From the NCBI RefSeq assembly GCF_018691265.1, contig NW_024881322.1, forward strand, positions 17,060,607 through 17,124,606: a stretch of DNA of 64,000 nt, given 5' to 3'. The position numbers and the translations under genes are program-made. Positions 24,483 through 36,625 of the stretch are shown piece by piece (the stretch's first letter is position 1; each line of letters opens with the position of its first letter). The notes under the pieces were generated by a model. The model was given only the letters and a program-made list of their open reading frames with translations, was not told where the DNA came from and made no database searches. This stretch comes from Tyto alba. Lineage: Eukaryota; Chordata; Aves; Strigiformes; Tytonidae.

Positions 24483-27400
24483 AGGGGCCCACAGCAAGCC
24501 TGCCCCAAGTGGTGTGCCAAGCTCAGAAGCACACCCAATGCTATTCCTACTGGCACGGCGTGCGCTTCCTTCCTACGGCCGAGCTGCTGACATAGAGGCA
24601 TGCTATGCCTATGCCAGCTTTCCTCATAATTGAGCATTTGGGTTTGGATCCTGTTTGGATCAATAGCAGCAATAGGTGCATAAATTCAAAGTGAAAGCAG
24701 ATTTGTTATTGCTTATTCCTAGCACTTGGGAAATCAGTCTCCAGTGCAAAAGCAGCTTTGTATTGAGCATTGGCAATCCAAGCTCCTCCTTGCCCCTGTA
24801 TGTATTGCTGTTTAATTAAATAGAGTGGCATCAGGTAGCTCAGGAAGAAGGCAGGTGAACAAAGGCCTGTTAGTCTTTACATTATTAGTGACTTTACCTG
24901 TGGGTGACTCAATGTATTAAACTGTTGAATAGAACTGTATCACTTGATGCATTATATTAATGCGTGATTTGCTTATGAAACAATTTTAGAAGCTCAGCCC
25001 TCCCCCAATTTTTTTCAGCATATTTCTATCACTAGCATTTGAAGTCCATATTAAAAAGATAATATTTTCATGAGTTAATGCTAAAGATTTTCCTGTTGTT
25101 CATTAATGAACTTCACAATGTGAAATATGGCCATTTGTGTTTCTCAAATATTTTTATCCTGTGTGACGTAACTGTGCCTCCTTGAGGGCTGTCCAAAGAA
25201 ATATTAAGGTGGCTCTTTGAAACACACAAATAGCATGATCTGTTTACACTTGATATGTTTTATCTAGAAAAAAGTTATTGCAAAAATACTCCAAATAAAG
25301 CCCAGAGAATACATGTTATAGAAGAAAGAAGACTCTTATCGTCACTAATGTGCAAATGAATATAGTGGTATATGGGAACGTGATGAAATATATTTATGAG
25401 TTCTTTGCACAGTGGTCATCAAAACTTCTTGCCTTATTCTCTTTATCTGGATTACTTTGGGGATTTCCTTTAGCTTGACACAAACAGCTGAAATCTCAAA
25501 ATGAAGAAATAGCCCCAGATTTCTTAGTTTTGCTTTTCTGCAGGTTAAAGAGGGGGAAAACCAACCAAACAAAAAATCCCCAACACCACAGTTAGTCCCC
25601 ACCTCTTAGGACCCTGCAAATCTAGATGCTAGAGCTGTTCATAATTAGTGGTGGGAGAAAGCCACAGTGCTGGGCCTTGAGATTCTGTCACTTCTGCCTG
25701 GTGAAGCAAATATGGTGAAAGAAGGATCACTTTTCTGGAAGTCTCTGAACAACTTCTACCTCCTGATTCTTTACCCTCTTTGCTGATACTAGGTAGATAT
25801 TTTGTTTTTTGTTTTTTTTTTTTTTTTTTTTTTTTGTTTTTTTTATGTTTCTAATATACAAAATAATCAGATTCTCTGATACCTAGAGCAAAAAACCTTG
25901 CCATGACCTAATTCTACTGTGACATGGTGCGGTACATAAGAAGGAAATGTCTTGAACACATATGATCCAGCAAGTCGCATGCATTGTCTTTTTGTTATTT
26001 TCAGAAGAACATGCACAAAGTTGAGTTATATTAAAGAGTGAAGCACTCTGTTCTGCTAAGAAAGATATTCCACAGAGTAATCAGTAATAAACAGTAATAA
26101 TTTATTATTCATTTTGGTGAAATAATTTGTAATAAAAACCCGTTCCTTGAGGAAAAAACATAGCATCTTTTTTCATCAAGACACAGTTTAAATAAATAAT
26201 AATTTAACATAGCTTATGAATGGTAGTGCTTACACTCAAGAGTTATTTTTAAATAAAGAAATAATCAAATTTTTCCCTAATTCCTAGAAAATAAGAGGAG
26301 ATACACTTTAATGCTGTCAGAATGCTTTTAGAACATTCAATTCATCATGTGCATGAAAATGAAAATTGGTTTTATGAAATAGTGTAGACCAAAATAAAGG
26401 GCATACATTAACTTGTCTTCTGAAATATTGGCTATTATTATACTATGCGTCTTTAGTACTTGACCTTACATGTCACTAATATAATACACATTTTATGATA
26501 CAGTTACACTGAATGCTCCTTGTGACTGCTGCACTACATCCCAAGGTTAGGATAAAGATAAGATGCATTAAAACAATATCTCTGTCACTATTAATAAAGA
26601 AAATCAATCATTTTGCTTTTTCCTGTTCCCTGGCTTGCAATTTCAAGATCAGCAGCTTCCAATAATTATTTTGCCAACTCTATTGGTATGGTTGCTGCAC
26701 AGAATCTCTTCTAGGCTGTTTCCCATGAAAGGCTCTGACAACATCAGTGATGAAATGCTAATGCTCTTACATGTTTAATCGAACATATTGCTATACTGAG
26801 TACATGAAAGGATTATGATTTGGGGTTTGTTTTTCTTTTGTGATGTATATACATATGCTCTGTTTCTATTTATGTTGCTGGACTCAGTTGCTCTGACTTC
26901 CATTTCTGATATAGTACCTTTGAAGTGACTGCGACCAGGTATATGTCATCTGAGTACAGTAAATAAGTAAAATTTAACTTAATTAAAAAAACAGAAGAAA
27001 ATAAAATTAAGAGAGGAGTTACTATGAACTAAAGCTAGCTGTTACTCAAACAGCATACCAATAGCTGTTGATTAAGAAACACAGTATTTCAAAGGAAGAA
27101 AATTTTGCTATTGTTCAGTGAGAACAGGGGAAAAATGCTAGAAAGCATATTTTGTTCATTTTGATTAAGTTAGGCCCATCAAGATACTTGAAAAATTAAA
27201 TTTAAAAAGTTTTTTCTTTACTTATTCCCCACATGTAAGAGAATAGTGTCATGCAACGGTGGGTTGTCGTTCTATGTGAGAGAACAGCAGCATATTAGAA
27301 AGCCATCAAACATGGTGAGGGCTTTCATACCAAATAGGATAAATCTTGTGATAATATATGGGCCCTGGGCATGCTGGAGTTTCTAGACACTACAATTTAA

Positions 27401-29744
27401 ATAATGTATTAGAAACATCTTATAAGTGCACAGCACAAAGTCCAATGGGAATGAATGGCCTCAAACTGATCTAATGTATCAATATAATTCAGGCATATCT
27501 TCAGTGACCTTTAGACATGTGGCAGTGCAAAATCATAGTTACTACCAAAACTATCATTTGCACCTGGCTTCCCTGAGAAATGTGTTGTGCTGCAAGGACA
27601 AAATGCCATTACAAATCTACTTCTAGAGGTATCACTGGAATTAATAAAATGGAATTTCAACTGTTTGCTGATAATAGTACAAAAGTTGCTGCCAGAAAAA
27701 TATAGTCTGGGCAAAACAGGCAAGAATTTTCTCTGGAAATATCTCAAAATTCTCCAGCAGTAATAAGAAACATCTGCAGAAAAGTGTAGGGTGAGTCTTG
27801 GGGTGTCTCTGTGTTGAACTTTATCATGTCTGTATATAATAAACTTACTGCAGTGTGTTTATATATATTAATATGTATGCGTGCACACACATTGCACACA
27901 TTTCTTAATTTAAAAATCATTCTGTTCTGTATACTTTTTGATTAATTCAAACTATTTCTTCCATCACCACTTTTTTATAAGATGGAGAACATCCATCACC
28001 CACCAATCTTGATTTCAAACATTTTCTTCCTTGTTGTTCTACCTCCTGGTTTGTAACATCACAGCTTTGGTCACTCTACTGCTGCAGGAGTTCTTTTGGG
28101 GTGAATCTTGTTCTTTTTCTTTACCTTTGTTAAAACATAGTTTATTTAGAAAGCTTGTTAGCACACACTTTAAAAGCAGAGCCAAAGGAAAGCGATCTCT
28201 TCATTCGGGAATTTTTGTACGTTCCAGCCCTGTCTAAAATATTCATGCGTCGTTCTTCTGTCTGATTGCTTAACTCTGAATTCCAGCTTCAGGCATCTGC
28301 ACTGGATGCTGTTAACAGCAGAGGGTTTTTTACTTTTTAAATAATGAGCTGAACTCCAGTCACTGTTACGTTAGTGCTAATTTGTTGGTTGTCCTCTAGT
28401 AGCATTATGCAATAAACTTTAAGCAAAATTTAAGCTCACACAAAAGGTAGTCTGAACCTTGAGTTGTCAAAATGCACTGAGATATCTAAACTAGGAAGCC
28501 TGAAATGTCTTTTTTCGATGTTTTTACTGAAATACTCCAAAGAGGGTGGAACATTGTCACAACTATCTATTTTACAAATATTGCTCTAAAATAGCAACTG
28601 TAATACAACTTTTTATTACTGTGAAGATTATCAAATAATTCATATTTCTTTCCATATTGTAAAATGTCACGAATTAGGAAGATATATTGTATTTTTGTAT
28701 GGCACTGTTTTTTCACTTAGCACCACACACAGAAAGTCAAGTTGAGGAAAGAGACTAATGTTTGGGGTTGTTTGGGTTTTTTAATGATTAATCAGAAAGT
28801 AGAATTTTCTCAGTTTCAGTTTTGCATGTAATTAACAAAATAATAAATTATAAGAAGATGAAAACTTCAGTGAAGCCCTAGTGCTCCATCTATCGAATTT
28901 TTTGGTTTCAAGTGCTCTTGTGAGATCAGGCTCACCTAGAAACATCCGTATATGGTTAATCTAGAATTTCCATTAAACATCTTGTCACTTTCAAGAAATA
29001 ATTCATACACTGAATATGTTGTACATGGAAAAAATGAACCATCATCTTAAGTTTTTCAATATATTAAAGTAGAAGCCCATTAAGGGGACACTGGATGGGA
29101 AGTCTATGTTGTTCCGCCCTATTTTGTGGATAAACAAAATACATTAGTCCTTAGTGCAGAAAGCAAATCAATTTTGCAAGTTCTAAATACATCTAGAGAG
29201 GAAATTAGTCTGGCACTAGAAATATTTTGGAGTAAGCATATTTGTTTATTGGAATTACATTGTACTCAAATGTTAAAAATTCATACACAAATCAAAAACT
29301 TCCAAAATTTGCCAGAAAGAAGGTGAACTGCTGGAGTTGTAGAAGTGAGTCCACGTTTTTTCACTCATGAAGTTGCAAATAGAACATATCTTCACCTATC
29401 TGGTAGCTTTCCCCTTTTTGATATCCCAGCACATTTTATACTTGCAAATGCCAAGGTGATATTGCAATATTTGTTCATGCTGATGACATTAAATACACTA
29501 TTTTGCCATTTTTCTGCATGGTTTAGGTTTAATCCAGTAAAAGATTTAACTGGATACAGATTCCTGCCAGCTTCAGTTGGTCCACCCCCTTGCTTAGGTC
29601 TAAGTAGTTGCAAAAATGTTTTGTATTTTCTACTGGATCAAACCTCTGTGCTGAAGAACTTTCAGTTGAATTGAGTGAAGACTTTCCATAAAGAATCATT
29701 TCTTAGCCTGGAATCATGAGGGAGAAATTGGGTTTTGGGGTCTT
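24483..29744. other. Unique DNA; brief GC-richer edge next to the minisatellite
   Basis: The first 120 bases after the minisatellite are still GC-rich (for example ACGGCGTGCGCTTCC), but no protein is recognised in any frame. The rest is AT-rich with no gene. A T-rich tract with two G interruptions lies at 25801-25846, and a mixed TA/CA simple-repeat patch near 27860-27900. Confidence 0.55.
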
Positions 29745-29823
29745 TTTTGTTTCGCTGATTTTGTTGGGTTTTGTTGTTTGTTTGTTGGTTTTGTTTTGTT
29801 TTGTTTTGTTTTGTTTTGTTTTT
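29745..29823. repeat. (TTTTG)n and related G/T-rich simple repeat
   Basis: An irregular G/T-rich stretch (TTGTTGTTTGTTTGTTGG) leads into about seven TTTTG units at 29789-29823. Confidence 0.9.
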
Positions 29824-32800
29824 AACTCATCAATGTTAGTACAAGCCTATGCTGACATACAGTTTTTGATTTCAGGAGAGTTGCTTATGTGCACATAAAG
29901 GTATCTTTTTAAAAATACTCCCTTTGAAAATATTGTATGTTTACCACTCTCTCATAAGCTCTTAAAACTGTAGAGAAACTTTCTCTAAAAGCATTTAAAA
30001 TTAACCCTTATGGCACTGATAAATTTCCATGCATGTTTCTGGTCTCATGCCTTGGGCATTGATTCAACTTCTTTGCTGTTTGTAACTGAATTAAGCAACA
30101 TAGGAACAGTCCTCTCTAAAAAGTAATAATAAATAAATAAATAATTTTAAAAAAGGCCTTTTAAGGGAAGGTATGTCTGATAAACAGGTTTATATAACTC
30201 ACACTACAACTTTTATCTGCAGTGTGACACCAGAAACCTATTGACTGTCAGGTTGACTTTAGTAAGTTTATTTAGCTAGGTGACACTGGCAAACGATGAC
30301 CTTCATGAAACCTTGATCTTGCTTGCTGCCAGTGAAGTCAAGGGGGAGGAAATATTGTTGCCTTCAAGTATGCAAGTTCAGACTTTTTAGGCAGAAGTGA
30401 GGTTTCCAGAGGTATAGAACAGGAAGCTCTCAAATGTAATAACACCTTTGTTTTATAGCATTTTTATCTCCTGACTCATAGACTGCATTGAAGCATGCTG
30501 TTACAGTGACTGCTGAGTCAGGGCAAGATGACAATAGATAACCTCTTTAGATCCATAAAAATCATTCTGATTAGCAAGATTATTCTACTAAAATTGTTTA
30601 TGCCAGAATGGACCTGGTTATGGCATAATGGTATGTGTGGTTACACCTGCATGCCTGGGGTATGGTGACAGGGCAGGAAGAAGAAGAGATTAAGAGGCAG
30701 GAGTAGGACCCTAGTATTGTAACCTTCCTCCACTCCAGTGTGAGCAAAGTATGCTTCCTGCCACTCCAGGACGCAGCCAGATGCTTCAGGCTTCTCGGTG
30801 TCGTAAGGACATAAATGCTCACCACAGAAATGCTGGATCAAATTCAGACTTGCAGGTTCTGTAGCTTCTCTGCAAAATGCTGTACATGAAAAAGGAGCAA
30901 TGAGATGAGGTGGGGGTTAGTAGGATGTTGGGAACAATAAACAACATGAAAAATGAAAAACAACCTAGTCTGGAAAAAGGTACAACAGAATCTTGTGGGG
31001 CTTCTTTTTCCCACATTCCAGATTTACCAACATGAATCACTAACTGAAAAGATGAATGATCAGCTGCTTCTCTTGTGTGTTAGTACCTAGTACCTGAAAA
31101 GATATGAAATGTTTTTGAGGGAAGACTTTAAGATACACAGTTTAACAGTGACCTGTCCCGATAACTTTCTGTTATCAATGTTGAACTGTGTATCCGAAGT
31201 TTCAGAAGTGCTTTCATTTCTGCTAGTATCCCTGTGGCTGCCGTCAACATATAAAATGCATCGCTACCCTCAGGCTAAAGTCAGATATTTGTCAACTCCA
31301 ATGGGAGCTGCAAGCCTGTATCTGATTGTGGAATTCCATTATGTTTTGAGAAAAGAATACAAAAATTGATATTCTTAATGGATGCTAGCTATTTTCTGTA
31401 AGAGACAAACTCTGTGTTCCACTAATACCACGTTTTCAAAGGATCTTCTCTAATTTAACAGTTACTACTTTAAAAGTATTGTCTTTGATTACATATTTAA
31501 AAATACTAAATCAGCAATATGTTATGGCTAAGAATTTTTAAAATGGTAGATGATTTGAGATGCTTCAATTTTTGCTTCTTGAGACACCCCAAAAAGCAAA
31601 TTTTCAGAAAAGTCTTAACATGTCATGAAAGAAAAATCATGTCACCTCAGTAACTGAAACCGGGGAAGCAAAATCACCAGGCACCATTAAAAATCCTGAA
31701 AACTACCAGAAGCATTAATACAGCTCAAGAATAACAACAACAAGAATTTGCAACCACTCACAGTCATATTACAACAGAACAAGATTAGAAATTGGTTTAT
31801 TAAGCAAATTGTCTCTCAACCAAATATAACCTCCAAAATACGGTAATGTTCTCAGAGGAGAAATCTTTGCTCTGTGTGACCTGTTATTTTTTGAAAATTC
31901 AACTAGATAAATAGTGAATTGGTTATAGTTATAAATTCCAAGGAAAAATTAATACAGTAACAGATATTCCATAGTTAACATTCAGGCTGGTATACTGTAT
32001 TTTTCCTTCAGTATCTTTTTATTGTCCAGTAAAACATTTTAAAATAACTCTCTTAAAATATTTTTTTACAGTGTCTGTGAATGTCTTGTTGCCCTCACAT
32101 GATTCCTACAGCCAGATTTGGCACTTACAAACGCATATTATGTCTTGTGTCTGTGTGTTTTAGGATTAAAGAAAATCTGCTCCGTTTGATAATGTCAATG
32201 AGACATATACCAGTTCAGCAGACACTGACTCAAATCATGTATGGCATAGCTACATAAATATTAAATATACACCAGATGGGAGCATGGGGAAGTTATAGGG
32301 AAAAATAAGACAAATTGCCTTGCTCTGCAATTTAAACAGCATAGGAAAAAAAAAAAAAAAACCAAACAAACCAAAACCAAAACACAACACAAAATTGATA
32401 AGGAGCATTTAAAAGTGACAGATTAAAACTTCTGTTGTGAATTAAGTATGATCTACTCACCTTTCACAGCAGACTGCAGCTTGTTGAGCTGAACAAAGTT
32501 CACAAGCCTGTTCAGCAGACTCTGAGAAGAGTGACCATATTATCACAGGGGACTTCGTAAATAATGAGACTGTGATCTAGTGCTAGAGCCTCTTGTGTCT
32601 TGCATTCGGTGTTTTAATATACAGTAGAGTTGTCTTCTACAAAGCATTGCTGGATATTTTTGCAGAACACTTTCAGTAGACAGCATGGTACTACGACAAC
32701 TAATATTCTGAATACTTTGTATAAATATTGTAAAACAAATGTTCACATAAATGATTTCAAGCACTTTTAAGTTAATTTTAAAATCCAGTTCTTTGACTCT

Positions 32801-34737
32801 TCTTCTACTGATCTGCAGTATTTACAGCTAAGCCTAGAAAGGAAGGGGTAGATAAAAGTCTGAGTTGTAGCTACTTTTAAAAATTATTTTGAAAAGAATG
32901 AGAAGAGAAAGTGGTAAAGACAAAGGCAAAGGAGGGAGGTAGGAGTTAAAAATAAGTATTATTCAAATATGTCCATTTAAGTTTAGGCATACACTAAAAA
33001 TACAAATAAATTACTTTTTTTTTTTTTTTTTCTGATTATGTGGAACATTTTAGGAATGTGAAACAAGTATAAGGCAGTACAAATATATGAGAAAATGGTG
33101 AGATCCTCACAAGACTGCACACACCTGAAAACAGTAGCTGAAGAGGTTGAGCTTCCCCCTCTCTTTTTTAGTTTAATGCTACTTCTGGGACTAGTGCTCT
33201 CCCTCAGGTAAATAGTATCAAAATTCTACTGGTGGCATAGTATTTTTTAAGGGTAGCTGGCAGAAAGTAATAGGGTATCCTGCTGCTGCTTCTAGAAAAA
33301 CCAGGGATCCCCTGCTGCTTTCTCTGTCACCTGAGAGGAGACACAGTGAGAAGACATATGGATCCTGTTGCAGTGGTGTTCCTCAGATCACACTCATAAG
33401 AGTCTACATTTCTCACCAATGTAAAACATTTTGCAAATACGTATACATGTTCTTAAAAGTTCTTCTGAAGTCCATACAGCTACACATGCAGTTGCATCAC
33501 AACTGTTTGCATGATCATAGCCCATCTGTATTGAAAATCTGATCCTCTAATAGTATTAACAAGTAACAATATAATATTCATGACAGAAGAGCTACTCTTT
33601 ACCCAGAACTTCAGAAATTAAATGAAAATTGATTCTGATATTGATTTCTGGAGTTAGGGCTCAATTGGTTAAAAAAAAAAAACACCTCAACCTAATTACT
33701 ATAGTCATAACATAATAGTGTCATAGATTTACTGTCTTGCCCTGTTGATCTAGGCTCTGTTTAGAACTAATTTTGTAAGTCAAGTGTGTTTGCTTGCTTT
33801 TGGGGAATAGTTTAAGAGATAACTCCTTTTTTCACCAATGTGAATGACTGAAGTAAAGAAAAAAGAAAAATCCAGCCCCTTGGTAATTCTAAATACTGAA
33901 ATTTCACTGAAGATACCTTATTTACCTCATAAACTATAGACATGAATTATTGAACAATTCTTCTATCGAACAATATGTCTTTTCACAGATATACTTTGAC
34001 AAACTGCTTAGCCAATTTGTGCCTGTTTCCTTCTGAGTATGCCGAACAAAATAATTGTTGACAGGTGTGACTGTAGCATTGCCTGTTCTGCAAACGTATT
34101 TTGCCAGGTTTTACATAGTGATTAAAATTTCCCATATGGAACTGCAGATTTACTGAAGTGTCCAAACCACCTTGTTTGTTTGTTTTTTCAATCTTCTGGC
34201 AATTTTTCATAAATGTTGGAGAACAGTTTTTCTGATCTTGCACAAAGCTAGTCTGCAATGGAGAGGGCTGAAATATCACTCCTACTGGATCTAGAAAGAG
34301 GGGAAACTCTTAGACCAGGCCAGTAGCAAGAACACTCCTGTCAAGACTAAAAGAAAAGCCCACTCTAAAGTAACAGATACACTAAATTCAAAAATCAAAC
34401 AGCAAGATTTGCTTTTTGTTTTGTTGTTGGGTGTTTTTTTTGTTGTTTATGGACTGAATGAGGCCTCCCTATAGTGTCTTGGATTCCTGTATGGACTGAA
34501 GTTTGTGTTTTTATTTTCTTCACAATTTAAGTAGTTGATGTTTCTGTACCATTCATGATGCTCCTCATTCACCAGAGAAGATATAGAGGAACTGACTATT
34601 ATGCAGGATTTATTTATTTTTAACCTGGAATTAACGTCTGTGAACTTGGCATTACATCATCTTGTAACAAAGCAGAGAAATTATTAGGAACATTATTCTT
34701 TTCTTTTTTTTTTTTCTTTTTTAAGCATTGATGATAG
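29824..34737. other. Unique AT-rich DNA, no supported gene
   Basis: No gene is recognised. A short AAAT repeat lies near 30128-30146. A16 followed by AAACC-like repeats lies at about 32346-32395, T17 at 33015-33031 and a T-rich tract at about 34703-34723. Confidence 0.55.
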
Positions 34738-34886
34738 TATAAACCTGTAACTCCTGTTTCTACTTTTCTTAACTTTTTTTTTCCCCCCTTTCTTAGGTTT
34801 AGTCCTCATTCACATTATATTATTCACTTCATTTCATTTTCAAAGTTCCAGTACAATTTTGGAGGAAAAGCAGCTGAAGTATTGAT
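34738..34886 (+). repeat. Copy 1 of a diverged duplicated segment, exon-like
   Basis: This segment is repeated at 36462-36625. It starts with ATAAACCTGTAA, runs through a strong pyrimidine tract ending CCCCTTTCTTAG (34787-34797), and continues into a block ending AGGAAAAGCAGCTGAAGTA. The block after the AG aligns with copy 2 at roughly 80% by eye, with one single-base indel. The last 32 bases differ at only two positions. A tract plus AG followed by the best-conserved part resembles a 3' splice site and exon start, but no long shared open frame is evident. Either an ancient local duplication or two copies of an unrecognised interspersed repeat would explain it. Confidence 0.7.
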
Positions 34887-36461
34887 AACCTGGTTAAATG
34901 TTTTCAATTTAAGATGTGCTTGTGTTCTGCTGTCACTGATAGTCTTTGAGAGCAATGTCATAGGCAATAAGTAATCTTGGTCTGGTTTTATCCTTCACAG
35001 ATAAAATCAATATAGAAGGTTAGCTATTTTTGTCACTGGAGATACAGTAAAGCAAAACATTTCTACTCCTCCTTCATTTTCTCATAGCTTTGGACCTTAG
35101 ATCTGGGTTGGACTTTATGGACTGAAGCTCTTCATTAATTTTTTATGTTTCTCTATTGAAATTTATTTTTCAAATATTACGTTCTTATAATGGATTATGG
35201 CTACACTGTGGCTGTGAGAAGATGGAAGGAGATTTGCCATGCAATGCCACTGGCTAGCAAGTGTGAATTATTTCTCTTTCTGTATCTGTTCTTGCATAAA
35301 GGAAACAAAAATCCAATACTTTGCTACTCTTATAAATGTTTAATAGAAATAGTGGAAAATAGCTTCACTAAAAATGGTGATGTGTTGTCTGTATCAAACA
35401 AGATGATCTGAGGACTCCTACATGGAAACAAATTAAAACTCATCGGTGAGAAAACTGACATCTTCACAATTTATGGTTTTAATGATTACTCAGCATAGAT
35501 ATCCAGAGTTCAAGATCTAATGTTTTACTAAGTAAAGTGTTGTGGTTGTAAAGTGTATCAAGTATGTTTAAGTCTTAGACTGCAAGACGGATCTTGGTAA
35601 TTTAAGATAGCCCGGGGGTACTAATGATAATAAAACCACAAAACATCTGTTAAACATTAAAAAGAAATTTTTCCTTCATTACAGTCAGTAACCTGATTGC
35701 AGATATGAGTGCAGTGGGACAGAATGGCTGTAAGTGAATGCCTGGTAACTTCCCAAGAATCCTCTGGAGTCTGCCTAGCTGATCTAGATTTACTTCAAAG
35801 CCTCTGGTATTGACTCTGAGTCATAAAATACCATGAGCTTGTCACAGCTCAAAGAACAGCCTGCACACAGAATTGCCATAGCCTTTTGGTTTACCTTAGT
35901 GGTAGGGGTAGTATCTGGTGCATGTGTCTAGGATTTACTCCATAATTCAGAGGAGAGGGTGAAAAGCAGCAGATATAATGTATGTTGACAGATGCTTACT
36001 TAATGATGAAGGTATGATAGTATTGTATGTTGGGGCATTTTCCTGACTTTTTAATTTATTATCATTTTAGAGCAACTCAGTGACTATAGTCCTATAGTAA
36101 AACTATAATAGTATTAAAACTTGTTTCATAACGAATTTTGACACAGATCCTTTGAAATATTTGTAAGGCACTAAACAAAAATTGTAACTGAAATTAAATC
36201 AATTAGAGTGTGATTTAATTTTCCTTTCCTGTTTCAGTGTTGAGAGGTAGTATAAGATTCCTCTCTCCCTCCCTGGTTATCTACGTGTTTCAGTAATTAG
36301 TAGAGAAGTGTGTTCATGACAGCCAACATTGACTCAAAACTGTTCTACTGTAGAATGTACTTTTTGGTTGCACATAATGTTTGAACATGGGAATATTAGC
36401 TGTTGATTAATGATTTTCATTATCAAATAGCATTTCATTTGTAACTAAATTTGGAAACAAG
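34887..36461. other. Unique DNA between the two duplicate segments
   Basis: About 1.6 kb with no recognised gene. A 73-codon opening at 35190-35411 has no domain. Confidence 0.55.
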
Positions 36462-36625
36462 ATAAACCTGTAATTCCCAATTCTATTATATTTAACTTAT
36501 TTTCTTTAAAAATATTTTTTTGTTTCCTTTTTATATTTAGCTCTTATTCAGATTGTATTATTCACACCATTTCCCTTTTTGAAGTACCAGTAGAATTTTG
36601 TAGGAAAAGCAGCTGAAGTAATTGA
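36462..36625 (+). repeat. Copy 2 of the diverged duplicated segment
   Basis: Partner of 34738-34886 in the same orientation, about 1.7 kb downstream. It begins ATAAACCTGTAATTCCCA, has a pyrimidine/A-rich tract ending CCTTTTTATATTTAG (about 36526-36540) and ends TAGGAAAAGCAGCTGAAGTA. The pyrimidine tract is weaker than in copy 1, and the frame that is open in copy 1 is interrupted by stops here. Confidence 0.7.
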
